Source of the DNA: SELP01 sp035969385 | GTDB taxonomy: Bacteria > Pseudomonadota > Alphaproteobacteria > Rhodobacterales > Rhodobacteraceae | Assembly: GCF_035969385.1 (NCBI RefSeq) | Contig: NZ_JAYKKJ010000001.1 | Location: 124,001-188,000, forward strand | Length of the DNA: 64,000 nt | Direction of reading: 5' to 3' | Shown here: positions 34,793 to 42,955 of the stretch, piece by piece | Numbering within the stretch: position 1 is the stretch's first letter | How the letters are laid out: every line of letters begins with the position of its first letter | Notes under the pieces: generated by a model | Told to the model about the DNA's origin: nothing | Databases searched by the model: none | Seen by the model: the letters and a program-made list of their open reading frames with translations, nothing else | Program-made: the position numbers and the translations under genes

Positions 34793-35356
34793 ATGGCTCG
34801 TGAACCGCAACAGCGTGGGAATCGTCGCGAACGCGAAGAAGCCCCCGAATTCGCCGATCGCCTCGTCGCGATCAACCGTGTGTCCAAGACCGTGAAAGGT
34901 GGTAAGCGCTTTGGCTTCGCCGCTCTCGTCGTCGTGGGCGACCAGAAAGGCCGCGTCGGCTTTGGTAAGGGCAAGGCCAAGGAGGTCCCCGAGGCCATCC
35001 GCAAAGCCACCGAGCAAGCCAAGCGCCAGATGATCCGCGTGCCGCTGCGCGAAGGCCGCACGCTGCACCACGACATCGAAGGCCGTCACGGCGCCGGTAA
35101 GGTCATCATGCGCACCGCGCCGACCGGGACCGGGATCATCGCCGGTGGTCCGATGCGTGCTGTGTTCGAAATGCTGGGTGTTCAGGACGTCGTCGCCAAG
35201 TCGAACGGCTCGCAGAACCCCTACAACATGATCCGCGCCACCCTCGACGGCCTGCAGAAGTCGCAGTCGCCGCGCAACGTCGCTCAGCGTCGTGGCAAGA
35301 AGGTCGCTGACATCCTCGGCTCCAAGGGCGATGCCCCTGCCGAAGCCGAAGCGTAA
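34793..35356 (+). CDS. rpsE: 30S ribosomal protein S5
   Basis: A 187-residue S5: the N-terminal double-stranded-RNA-binding fold (RVSKTVKGGKRFGFAALVVV and GYGKGKA-like FGKGKAKEVPEAI) and the C-terminal domain with HHDIEGRHGAGKVIMRTAP. It forms part of the mRNA entry. The spectinomycin-loop region appears normal. AGAGGAAGCC serves as ribosome site. Confidence 0.97.
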   Translation: MAREPQQRGNRREREEAPEFADRLVAINRVSKTVKGGKRFGFAALVVVGDQKGRVGFGKGKAKEVPEAIRKATEQAKRQMIRVPLREGRTLHHDIEGRHGAGKVIMRTAPTGTGIIAGGPMRAVFEMLGVQDVVAKSNGSQNPYNMIRATLDGLQKSQSPRNVAQRRGKKVADILGSKGDAPAEAEA

Positions 35357-35368
35357 GGAGACGGACCC

Positions 35369-35557
35369 ATGGCAAAAACCATCGTCGTCAAGCAGATCGG
35401 CTCGCCGATCCGTCGCCCCGCCAAGCAGCGTGCCACGCTGGTTGGCCTTGGCCTGAACAAAATGCACAAGACCCGCGAGCTGGAAGACACCCCGTCGATC
35501 CGCGGCATGGTCGAAAGCATCCCGCACCTCGTCGAGATCATCGAAGAGCGCGGCTAA
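35369..35557 (+). CDS. rpmD: 50S ribosomal protein L30
   Basis: A 62-residue L30: IVVKQIGSPIRRPAKQRATL and GLGLNKMHKTRELEDTPSIR. Normally rplO follows directly; here a terminator and 1.8 kb of other genes come next. Confidence 0.97.
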   Translation: MAKTIVVKQIGSPIRRPAKQRATLVGLGLNKMHKTRELEDTPSIRGMVESIPHLVEIIEERG

Positions 35558-35584
35558 GTCATCGGTTGCACCGCAACCCTGCAG

Positions 35585-35614
35585 CGCCCCGGCCCGCAAC
35601 GGCCGGGGCGTTTT
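35585..35614 (+). terminator. Intrinsic terminator after rpmD
   Basis: CGCCCCGGCC (35585-35594) and GGCCGGGGCG (35601-35610), 6-base loop, TTTT. It closes the rpmC-rpmD transcript. Confidence 0.92.
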
Positions 35615-35732
35615 CGTTTGGCCCCCTTGGTAGTCCCATGCGTTTTCTGCATTCCGGGGCTTCGGGATTGGCGGTGGTGCGGCGCGCGCGGTGGGCGTAG
35701 GCAGCGGTCAACCCCAGACAAAAGGCACCACA

Positions 35733-35840
35733 ATGACCTTCCTCCGCACCCTCGCCGCCAAGATCAAAGCCACCTGGGCCAACGGCCCCGTCCCCTGCTG
35801 GACCGAATACCTGCACCAAACCCAAGGTGCCCGTCAGTAG
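35733..35840 (+). CDS. Candidate 35-residue protein
   Basis: ATG 35733 opens a 35-codon frame ending at TAG 35838-35840. AAAGG stands 8 bases before the start. The peptide has a basic amphipathic N-terminal helix (MTFLRTLAAKIKATWANG) followed by PVPCWTEYLHQTQGARQ. Most codons end in C or G, as in real genes of this genome. I do not recognise it. It lies between the rpmD terminator and an EamA permease gene. Confidence 0.45.
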   Translation: MTFLRTLAAKIKATWANGPVPCWTEYLHQTQGARQ

Positions 35841-35925
35841 GGATCACACACCACCAGCGCAAAGGCGATTGGGAACCGGACCCGGTTGTGGCAATGCTGG
35901 GGCCACCCCAACGAAAGCCCCGCCG

Positions 35926-36783
35926 ATGCGTCTGTTCCTGCTGACCAGCCTCACCATGATCGCCTTCGCGGCAAATTCGCTGCTGAACAGGGCGGCCCTG
36001 TCAGGCGGACACATCGGCGCCTCTGAATTCGCCTCGGTCCGGGTCCTCAGCGGCGCGATTATGCTTTGGCTTCTCATGACGCTCCAGTCCCGGACGCGAC
36101 CGGTCCTGCGCCGCCCGGATTGGCGCGGTGTTGCCGGGCTGGTGGCCTATCTGGTCGGGTTTTCCTACGCCTACCTTCATGTCGACGCCGGTCTTGGCGC
36201 GTTGGTGCTCTTCGGCGGGGTCCAATTGACCATGTTCGCCGGGGCGCTGGCCGAAGGGGAAAACCCACCTGCGGCCCGCTGGCTTGGCATGGCGGTGTCG
36301 CTGGCGGGGCTGGCCTATTTGGTCTGGCCGACCGAAACCGTCGCCCTTCCACCGCTCTCCATCGGGTTGATGGTGATCGCCTCGGTCGGTTGGGGCGTCT
36401 ATTCGCTGGCCGGGCGGCGCGTGTCGGACCCGCTGGCCGCCACGACCACCAATTTCATCTATGCCAGCCCCGTGGTGGTTCTGGCCGGTCTGGCGCTGCA
36501 TCCAAGTCCGGCGCTGTCGGCACCCGGGATCGGGCTGGGCGTTCTCTCCGGCGCCATCACCTCGGGGCTTGGCTATGCGCTCTGGTATCGGGTTCTGCCG
36601 TCACTGGGGGCCACCAAAGGCGCAATCGCGCAGCTGTCCGCCCCGGTTCTCGCACTCATCGGCGGCGCGCTGTTCCTGTCGGAACCACTGACCACACGGG
36701 CCGTGCTCGCCTCGGTCTTGGTTCTGGGCGGCATCGCATTGGGCGTCGTGCAGTTCACCGCAAGGAACAAACCGGGCCGTTAG
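35926..36783 (+). CDS. EamA-family (DMT superfamily) permease
   Basis: A 285-residue integral membrane protein with about ten hydrophobic segments in two EamA repeats; the second repeat ends with APVLALIGGALFLSEPLT. It is a paralogue in kind, not a copy, of the permease at 18033. The substrate is unknown. ATG 35926 gives a normal N-terminus (MRLFLLTSLTMIAFAANSLL); an in-frame start at 35827 would add 33 residues lacking membrane character and overlap the 35-codon ORF. Confidence 0.85.
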   Translation: MRLFLLTSLTMIAFAANSLLNRAALSGGHIGASEFASVRVLSGAIMLWLLMTLQSRTRPVLRRPDWRGVAGLVAYLVGFSYAYLHVDAGLGALVLFGGVQLTMFAGALAEGENPPAARWLGMAVSLAGLAYLVWPTETVALPPLSIGLMVIASVGWGVYSLAGRRVSDPLAATTTNFIYASPVVVLAGLALHPSPALSAPGIGLGVLSGAITSGLGYALWYRVLPSLGATKGAIAQLSAPVLALIGGALFLSEPLTTRAVLASVLVLGGIALGVVQFTARNKPGR

Positions 36784-36854
36784 AACCTCGCGTTGGCACC
36801 TTGCGATGCACGCCCGGGTATCTAACATGACCTCAGCAAAATCGAGGGGCGAAC

Positions 36855-37274
36855 ATGATTACAAGGTTGATTACGAGTATTGTCTTTGCCGTCGGCTTTG
36901 CTGGGGCGACGTCGGCCTATGACCTCAGACAGATGGTCGACCTGATCGAAAGGACGCCCTGGGGCTGGACCGTCTCAGAGAATGTTTGTGTCGACGACCT
37001 CCGCCATTTCACGTTCAACGATGAAATGGACGTCATGTATAGCGACATTGAGGAGTTTGAAGAACTTGTCGTCTACCGCGTTCACAAATACGGCCCGAAT
37101 TCCATTACCATGGAGATCGACGGCGAAACCCGGATGACGAACGAAGGCATTCCCGTCGTCTGGGAACTGCGATTTGCCGGCCCTGACGCGCTCTGCTGGC
37201 GGGCAACGCACTGGAGCTTTTTTGACTGCTCCGCGTTTCTGGTCCGGTGCCCGGAGGTGTCGCCGACTTCCTGA
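36855..37274 (+). CDS. Predicted secreted cysteine-containing protein
   Basis: A 139-residue protein with a clear signal peptide (MITRLITSIVFAVGFAGATSA, cleavage likely after Ala21, shown here as FAVGFAGATSA). The mature part has four cysteines (NVCVDD, ALCWRA, FDCSAF, VRCPEV), suggesting disulfides in the periplasm. GAGGGG provides a ribosome site. I recognise no family. It lies just before the rplO promoter. Confidence 0.65.
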   Translation: MITRLITSIVFAVGFAGATSAYDLRQMVDLIERTPWGWTVSENVCVDDLRHFTFNDEMDVMYSDIEEFEELVVYRVHKYGPNSITMEIDGETRMTNEGIPVVWELRFAGPDALCWRATHWSFFDCSAFLVRCPEVSPTS

Positions 37275-37309
37275 ACCTGGCAGACCCGGCGCGACGGTAC
37301 ACAGAGGGC

Positions 37310-37338
37310 TTGAACGTCCCGCCCCCAACCCGTATACG
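37310..37338 (+). promoter_or_regulatory. Promoter for rplO-secY-adk
   Basis: TTGAAC (37310-37315), 17 bases, TATACG (37333-37338), about 90 bases before rplO. It matches the str and rpmC promoters and restarts the spc genes. Confidence 0.72.
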
Positions 37339-37433
37339 CCCCCGGTGGCCTCGTGACGGGGCCCGACTCAATTGGAAAAGCCGTGTTTGCCCGTTCCGTC
37401 GCTGGGGGGCAGTTCCGGCAAAGGAGAAGCGAC

Positions 37434-37904
37434 ATGAAACTTCACGAACTTCGTGACAACGAAGGCGCAACCAAGAAGCGTATGCGCGTTGGCCGCGGCC
37501 CGGGCTCTGGCAAGGGTAAAATGGGTGGCCGTGGTATCAAGGGTCAGAAATCCCGCTCGGGTGTGGCGATCAAGGGCTACGAAGGTGGCCAGATGCCGCT
37601 CTACCAGCGTCTGCCCAAGCGTGGCTTCAACAAGCCGAACCGCAAGAAATTCGCCGTCGTCAACCTGGGCCTGATCCAGAAGTTCATCGACGACAAGAAG
37701 CTCGACGCCAAGAACATCACCGAGGACACCCTTGTTGAATCCGGCCTGATCCGTCGCAAGCTGGACGGCATCCGCGTTCTGGCCAAGGGCGAACTGACCG
37801 CCAAGGCGACCATCACCGTGACCGGTGCCTCCAAGGGCGCTGTCGAAGCGGTGGAAAAGGCCGGCGGCTCGCTGACGGTCACTTCCGCGGTGGCGGCCGA
37901 GTAA
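37434..37904 (+). CDS. rplO: 50S ribosomal protein L15
   Basis: A 156-residue L15. MKLHELRDNEGATKKRMRVG, the Gly-rich GRGPGSGKGKMGGRGIKGQK and GGQMPLYQRLPKRGFNKPN are diagnostic. The start at 37434 follows AAAGGAGAAG; an extension to 37353 is not supported. secY follows after 105 bases. Confidence 0.97.
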   Translation: MKLHELRDNEGATKKRMRVGRGPGSGKGKMGGRGIKGQKSRSGVAIKGYEGGQMPLYQRLPKRGFNKPNRKKFAVVNLGLIQKFIDDKKLDAKNITEDTLVESGLIRRKLDGIRVLAKGELTAKATITVTGASKGAVEAVEKAGGSLTVTSAVAAE

Positions 37905-38009
37905 AAGGGTTGTCGGCGCCCTGCGGGGCGCTTACATCGCTTGCAGAGTTTTCCCAACGCCGCCGCCCGGGGACCCGGTTGGCGGCGTTTCAGCGAAAAG
38001 AGATCCTAA

Positions 38010-39377
38010 ATGGCTTCAGCAGCAGAACAAATGGCGTCAAACCTGAGCTGGTCTGCCTTCGGCAAGGCGACCGAGCTTCGGCAACGCATCCTGTTCACCA
38101 TCGGCCTTCTCATGGTCTACCGTCTTGGCACCTATATCCCGGTTCCCGGGATCGACACGGGCGCCCTGCGTGACTTCATGGAACAGGCGGCAAGCGGTAT
38201 CGGGGGCATCCTGTCGATGTTCACCGGAGGCGCGCTCAGCCGGATGGGCATCTTCGCGCTGGGGATCATGCCCTATATCTCCGCCTCGATCATCGTGCAG
38301 CTTCTCGGGTCCATGTACGAACCCTGGAAGCAGCTGAAGAAAGAAGGCGAACAGGGCCGCAAGAAGCTAAACCAATACACTCGCTACGGCACCGTGGTTC
38401 TGGCCACCTTCCAGGCCTTCGCCCTTGCGCGCAGCCTCGAGGCTGGCAGCCTGGCGTCCGATCCGGGCCTGTTCTTCCAGGCCTCCTGCGTGGTGACGCT
38501 GGTCGGGGGCACCATGTTCCTGATGTGGCTGGGTGAACAGATCACCTCGCGCGGGATCGGCAACGGGATTTCGCTGATCATCTTCGTGGGCATCGTCGCC
38601 GAACTGCCCGCCGCCGCCGCGCAATTCCTGTCGACCGCCGCCGCCAACCGGGAAACCGGCGCGCTTCTGATCATCGGCGTGATCATTGGCCTTGCCCTGC
38701 TGCTGGCCTTCGTCGTCTTCATGGAACGCTCGCTGCGCAAGATCCACATCCAGTATCCCCGCCGTCAGGTGGGCATGAAGGTTTATGACGGCGGGTCCAG
38801 CCACCTGCCGATCAAGGTCAACCCGGCGGGGGTGATCCCGGCGATCTTCGCCTCGGCGCTGCTGCTGCTGCCGACCACGCTGTCGACCTTCTCGGGCGGC
38901 TCCGCCGGGCCGGTCATGTCTTGGATCCTTGCCTACTTCGGGCCGGGCCAGCCGCTGTATCTTCTGTTCTTCACGTCGATGATCGTCTTCTTCACCTACT
39001 TCTACACCAAGGAAGTGGCGTTCAAGGTCGATGACGTGGCCGACAACTTGAAGAACCAAAACGGCTTTGTCCCCGGTATCCGCCCGGGCAAGCGGACCGC
39101 CGAATACCTCGACTACGTGGTGACCCGCGTGCTTGTCCTCGGCTCCGCCTACCTTGCGCTAGTTTGTCTCATGCCCGAGATTATCCGCTCGCAACTCTCG
39201 ATTCCTTTCTACTTTGGCGGTACGTCAGTGCTGATCATCGTGTCCGTGGGGATGGACACGATCCAACAGATCCAGTCGCACCTGCTGGCGCACCAGTACG
39301 AAGGGCTGATCGAGAAATCGCAACTGCGCGGAAAGCGTGGAACCAAGAAACGGACGAAGGGACCGTCGCGTCGATGA
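38010..39377 (+). CDS. secY: Preprotein translocase subunit SecY
   Basis: A 455-residue channel subunit of the Sec translocon with ten hydrophobic segments. The N-terminal signature GTYIPVPGID, the plug region after it, and cytoplasmic loops ending in FVPGIRPGKRTAEYLD and QIQSHLLAHQYEGLIEKS are present. It acts with SecE (4614). Its stop overlaps the adk start (ATGA). Confidence 0.97.
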   Translation: MASAAEQMASNLSWSAFGKATELRQRILFTIGLLMVYRLGTYIPVPGIDTGALRDFMEQAASGIGGILSMFTGGALSRMGIFALGIMPYISASIIVQLLGSMYEPWKQLKKEGEQGRKKLNQYTRYGTVVLATFQAFALARSLEAGSLASDPGLFFQASCVVTLVGGTMFLMWLGEQITSRGIGNGISLIIFVGIVAELPAAAAQFLSTAAANRETGALLIIGVIIGLALLLAFVVFMERSLRKIHIQYPRRQVGMKVYDGGSSHLPIKVNPAGVIPAIFASALLLLPTTLSTFSGGSAGPVMSWILAYFGPGQPLYLLFFTSMIVFFTYFYTKEVAFKVDDVADNLKNQNGFVPGIRPGKRTAEYLDYVVTRVLVLGSAYLALVCLMPEIIRSQLSIPFYFGGTSVLIIVSVGMDTIQQIQSHLLAHQYEGLIEKSQLRGKRGTKKRTKGPSRR

Positions 39378-39952
39378 ACATCATTCTTCTCGGACCGCCG
39401 GGGGCGGGCAAAGGTACTCAGGCTGCTCGGCTTGTGGACGAACGCAACATGGTGCAGCTGTCGACCGGTGACATGCTGCGCGCCGCCCGCACGTCCGGGA
39501 CCGAGATGGGCAAGATCGTTGCCGGGGTCATGGACCGCGGTGAACTTGTCACCGACGAGATCGTGATCGGCCTGATCCGCGAACAGCTGGAAAAAGGCGG
39601 CGATCACGGCGGGTTCATCTTCGACGGCTTCCCGCGCACGCTGGCGCAGGCCGATGCCCTTGGCGCGCTTCTGAACGAACTGGGCCAAAGCCTTGACCAC
39701 GTGATCGAGCTTCAGGTCAACGACGACGTTCTTGTCGAGCGAATCCTTGGCCGCGCGGCCGAGGCCGTGGCCGCCGGCGGCACCGCCCGCGCCGATGACA
39801 ACGAGGAAAGCCTGAAGATCCGTCTGATGGCCTATTACAAACAGACCAGCCCGCTGATCGGCTACTACCACGCCAAGGGTCAGCTGCAGTCGGTCGACGG
39901 TCTGGCCAGCATGGACGACGTCGCCGCCAGCATCGCAGCGGTGCTTGGCTAA
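39374..39952 (+). CDS. adk: Adenylate kinase (short-LID type)
   Basis: A 192-residue enzyme catalysing 2 ADP = ATP + AMP in the cytoplasm. P-loop GPPGAGKGT is at residues 7-15, followed by the NMP-binding segment QLSTGDMLRAA and DGFPRTLAQADAL. The LID domain is the short form without a zinc-finger CxxC pair, as usual for alphaproteobacteria. The start ATG overlaps the secY stop codon; longer in-frame starts lie within secY. Confidence 0.97.
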   Translation: MNIILLGPPGAGKGTQAARLVDERNMVQLSTGDMLRAARTSGTEMGKIVAGVMDRGELVTDEIVIGLIREQLEKGGDHGGFIFDGFPRTLAQADALGALLNELGQSLDHVIELQVNDDVLVERILGRAAEAVAAGGTARADDNEESLKIRLMAYYKQTSPLIGYYHAKGQLQSVDGLASMDDVAASIAAVLG

Positions 39953-39970
39953 GAACGGGCGGGCAGGGGC

Positions 39971-39999
39971 TTGACCCTCTGCCCAATCCCCTCTAATCA
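39971..39999 (+). promoter_or_regulatory. Possible promoter for rpsM-rplQ
   Basis: TTGACC (39971-39976), 17 bases, TAATCA (39994-39999); an alternative -10 TCTAAT starts two bases earlier with a 15-base spacer. It lies in the 201-base adk-rpsM gap. Confidence 0.5.
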
Positions 40000-40153
40000 G
40001 CCCCATCCCGCAAGGGAATCAATCTGTTGGCTCCGGGTCGCTCCCGCATCTGACAATCACCTCGAATGACAGCGGCCCGTGGGGAAACCCGTCGGGCCTC
40101 CGTTGTGAAAAAAGGTTCCGGGAATACGGAACCGCAACGAAAGGAAGCTAAAC

Positions 40154-40522
40154 GTGGCACGTATTGCCGGCGTGAACATCCCGACTGCAAAGCGGGTTCC
40201 CATCGCCCTCACCTACATCACCGGTATCGGTAACACCTCGGCCGTCGCAATCTGCGAAGCCGTTGGCATCGACCTGACCCGCCGGGTCAACGAACTGTCC
40301 GACGCCGAAGTGCTCGCCATCCGCGAACATATCGACGCCAACTACACTGTCGAAGGCGACCTGCGCCGCGAAGTGCAGATGAACGTCAAGCGCCTGATGG
40401 ACCTCGGCTGCTACCGTGGCCTGCGTCATCGCCGCAACCTCCCCGTCCGCGGCCAGCGGACCCACACCAACGCTCGCACCCGCAAAGGCCCCGCAAAGGC
40501 CATTGCCGGTAAGAAGAAATAA
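40154..40522 (+). CDS. rpsM: 30S ribosomal protein S13
   Basis: A 122-residue S13 of the 30S head contacting P-site tRNA. ARIAGVNIPTAKRVPIALTY and GLRHRRNLPVRGQRTHTNAR are diagnostic. It starts with GTG behind AAAGGAAG. It opens the alpha segment. Confidence 0.97.
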   Translation: MARIAGVNIPTAKRVPIALTYITGIGNTSAVAICEAVGIDLTRRVNELSDAEVLAIREHIDANYTVEGDLRREVQMNVKRLMDLGCYRGLRHRRNLPVRGQRTHTNARTRKGPAKAIAGKKK

Positions 40523-40537
40523 GGGAGGGCTGCAATC

Positions 40538-40930
40538 ATGGCACGTGATACCCGCCGCGGGGGCAAGAAAAAGGTCTCCAAGAACATCGCCGCCGGTGTG
40601 GCGCATGTGAACTCCACCTTCAACAACACCAAGATCCTGATCTCGGACGTGCAGGGCAACGCGATTGCCTGGTCGTCGGCCGGGACCATGGGCTTCAAGG
40701 GCTCGCGGAAATCGACCCCTTACGCCGCTCAGCTTGCTGCTGAAGACGCTGGCAAGAAAGCCCAGGAACACGGTGTGAAGACGCTGGAAGTCGAAGTTCA
40801 GGGCCCCGGTTCGGGCCGTGAATCGGCACTGCGCGCTCTGGCTGCTGTTGGCTTCAACATCACCTCGATCCGTGACGTGACGCCGATCGCACACAACGGC
40901 TGCCGTCCGCCGAAGCGCCGCCGCGTCTAA
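40538..40930 (+). CDS. rpsK: 30S ribosomal protein S11
   Basis: A 130-residue platform protein: HVNSTFNNTKILISDVQGNA, GPGSGRESALRAL and DVTPIAHNGCRPPKRRRV. A hairpin (CTGGGGCC / GGCCCCAG, about 40945-40972) lies between it and rpoA. Confidence 0.98.
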   Translation: MARDTRRGGKKKVSKNIAAGVAHVNSTFNNTKILISDVQGNAIAWSSAGTMGFKGSRKSTPYAAQLAAEDAGKKAQEHGVKTLEVEVQGPGSGRESALRALAAVGFNITSIRDVTPIAHNGCRPPKRRRV

Positions 40931-41043
40931 GCGAATTTTATTGGCTGGGGCCCGCCCGTTTGGTGCGGCCCCAGTCCGTCATTTTGAAACCTCGGGCGTC
41001 TGGGCCTTTAGGACATGGGGCACAGACAGGAATGGAGGGACGC

Positions 41044-42060
41044 ATGATCCACAAGAATTGGGCAGAACTGATCAAGCCGAACCAGCTTGAAGTAAAGCCG
41101 GGCAACGACCCGATGCGGTCCGCGACCGTTGTCGCCGAACCGCTGGAGCGCGGCTTTGGTCTGACGCTGGGCAACGCGCTGCGCCGCATCCTGATGTCGT
41201 CGCTGCAGGGCGCCGCGATCACTGCCGTCCAGATCGACAACGTCCTGCACGAGTTCTCCTCGGTGTCCGGTGTCCGTGAAGACGTGACCGACATCGTGCT
41301 GAACCTCAAGGGTGTCGCGATCCGCATGGAAGTCGAAGGGCCGAAGCGCCTGACGGTTCAGGCCAAGGGCCCGGGCATCGTCACCGCTGCCGACATTTCG
41401 GAAAGCGCCGGGATCGAGATCCTGAACAAGGATCACGTGATCTGCCACCTCGACGAAGCCGCCGACCTCTACATGGAACTGACCGTCAACACCGGTAAGG
41501 GCTATGTCTCGGCCGACAAGAACAAGCCGGAAGACGCGCCGATCGGCATGATGGCCATCGACGCCATCTATTCGCCGGTCAAGAAAGTCAGCTATGACGT
41601 GCAGCCGACCCGCGAAGGTCAGGTTCTGGACTATGACAAGCTGACCATGAAGGTCGAAACCGACGGTTCCATCAGCCCCGAAGATGCCGTGGCCTATGCC
41701 GCCCGCATTCTTCAGGACCAGCTGGGCATCTTCGTCAACTTCGACGAGCCGGAAAGCGCCTCTGCGTCCTCCGACGACGACGGTCTGGAATTCAACCCGC
41801 TCCTCCTCAAGAAGGTGGACGAGCTGGAACTCTCCGTCCGTTCGGCGAATTGCCTGAAGAACGACAACATCGTCTACATCGGCGACCTGATCCAGAAAAC
41901 CGAAGCCGAGATGCTCCGCACCCCGAACTTCGGCCGCAAGTCGCTGAACGAGATCAAGGAAGTTCTGTCGGGCATGGGCCTGCACCTTGGCATGGATGTC
42001 GAGGATTGGCCGCCGGACAACATCGAAGACCTGGCCAAGAAATTCGAAGACCAGTTCTAA
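41044..42060 (+). CDS. rpoA: DNA-directed RNA polymerase subunit alpha
   Basis: A 338-residue alpha subunit. The N-terminal dimerisation domain has PLERGFGLTLGNALRRILMS; the C-terminal domain that binds UP elements and activators has LSVRSANCLKNDNIVYIGDL and NFGRKSLNEIKEVL. The two are joined by an acidic linker. ATG 41044 is chosen; the in-frame extension to 40960 is not conserved in kind. It works with rpoB and rpoC of this window. Confidence 0.98.
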   Translation: MIHKNWAELIKPNQLEVKPGNDPMRSATVVAEPLERGFGLTLGNALRRILMSSLQGAAITAVQIDNVLHEFSSVSGVREDVTDIVLNLKGVAIRMEVEGPKRLTVQAKGPGIVTAADISESAGIEILNKDHVICHLDEAADLYMELTVNTGKGYVSADKNKPEDAPIGMMAIDAIYSPVKKVSYDVQPTREGQVLDYDKLTMKVETDGSISPEDAVAYAARILQDQLGIFVNFDEPESASASSDDDGLEFNPLLLKKVDELELSVRSANCLKNDNIVYIGDLIQKTEAEMLRTPNFGRKSLNEIKEVLSGMGLHLGMDVEDWPPDNIEDLAKKFEDQF

Positions 42061-42068
42061 GGAATTTC

Positions 42069-42141
42069 GGCCCCCGATTTCGGTTGGGGGCCGATGTACA
42101 AACCGGGCATTTCACTGTCCCGGATTTGTACAAACCGGGCA
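42069..42141 (+). repeat. Hairpin and 15-base direct repeat between rpoA and rplQ
   Basis: GGCCCCC and GGGGGCC form a stem at 42069-42092. TGTACAAACCGGGCA then occurs twice, at 42095-42109 and 42127-42141, 32 bases apart; the second copy is preceded by T, giving the palindrome TTTGTACAAA. CCGGG of the first copy can pair with CCCGG between the copies. Confidence 0.75.
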
Positions 42142-42213
42142 AAACGCCCCAAGGAGAGCGGCTGACACGCATCGGTCGCCAGACAAAGCAAAAGACGAAT
42201 TAGGAGATCGAAA

Positions 42214-42636
42214 ATGCGTCACGCTCGCGGATACCGCCGCCTGAACCGGACCCACGAACACCGTAAGGCCCTTTGGGCTAACATGGCCGGTTCGCTCATC
42301 GAACATGAACAGATCAAGACCACCTTGCCGAAAGCCAAGGAACTCAAGCGGATCATGGACAAGATGATCACCCTTGGGAAGCGTGGCGATCTGCACGCCC
42401 GCCGTCAGGCCGCGGCGCAGCTCAAGCAGGACCAGCACGTTGCCAAGCTGTTCGAAGTGCTCGGGCCCCGTTACGCCGAACGCAACGGCGGCTACACCCG
42501 CGTCCTGAAGGCCGGCTTCCGCTACGGCGACATGGCCCCGATGGCGATCATTGAACTGGTCGACCGCGACCCGGCCGCAAAGGGCGCAGCCGACAAGGCA
42601 CGTCTGGCCGAAGAAGAGGCTGACGCCGAAGAATAA
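42214..42636 (+). CDS. rplQ: 50S ribosomal protein L17
   Basis: A 140-residue L17: MRHARGYRRLNRTHEHRKAL, ITTLPKAKELKRIMDK-type QIKTTLPKAKELKRIMDKMI and RNGGYTRVLKAGFRYGDMAP. It ends the alpha segment. A terminator follows. Confidence 0.97.
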   Translation: MRHARGYRRLNRTHEHRKALWANMAGSLIEHEQIKTTLPKAKELKRIMDKMITLGKRGDLHARRQAAAQLKQDQHVAKLFEVLGPRYAERNGGYTRVLKAGFRYGDMAPMAIIELVDRDPAAKGAADKARLAEEEADAEE

Positions 42637-42659
42637 GCCGTATCGAACGGTTCGAATTT

Positions 42660-42694
42660 TCAAGGGGCTCTGTCGTAGGACGGGGCCCTTTTTG
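42660..42694 (+). terminator. Intrinsic terminator after rplQ
   Basis: GGGGCTCTGTC and GACGGGGCCC pair through two G-T wobbles and one bulge around GTAG, and run into TTTTTG. It ends the ribosomal transcript before the quorum-sensing genes. Confidence 0.8.
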
Positions 42695-42706
42695 ATTTAC
42701 GTTACG

Positions 42707-42892
42707 TCAATTGGTTTTCCGGTCCGAATTGCTTGTCGAGTCGGCGGATATTTCTGCAGAACTCCGTTTCGGCTCCTCACTCGCATCGCTTTCAAAGCCA
42801 AGAAAGGAAATGATTTCAGCGCGTTGCGCCGCGCCGATTTTCTTGAAAGCACTTTCCAGATCAATATCTCTGCTACCCATCGTTCTACTCAT
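42707..42892 (-). CDS. Possible small protein divergent from luxR
   Basis: A 61-codon frame in the otherwise empty 319-base gap between rplQ and luxR. The peptide has a helical N-terminal half (GSRDIDLESAFKKIGAAQRA) and a Ser-rich tail. The region is low in GC, there is no clear ribosome site and no family that I know. It may be real, or a chance ORF over the luxR regulatory region. Confidence 0.28.
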   Translation of the reverse strand: MSRTMGSRDIDLESAFKKIGAAQRAEIISFLGFESDASEEPKRSSAEISADSTSNSDRKTN

Positions 42893-42921
42893 TGATAATT
42901 GCGACCAAACTCAATTTAAAG

Positions 42922-42950
42922 TTGACCAAGATTCGGGCAACTTGTCTAAA
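42922..42950 (+). promoter_or_regulatory. Probable luxR promoter
   Basis: TTGACC (42922-42927), 17 bases, TCTAAA (42945-42950). The start would be near 42957, i.e. at the presumed start codon, so the mRNA has little or no leader. Confidence 0.5.
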
Positions 42951-42955
42951 AGGAT

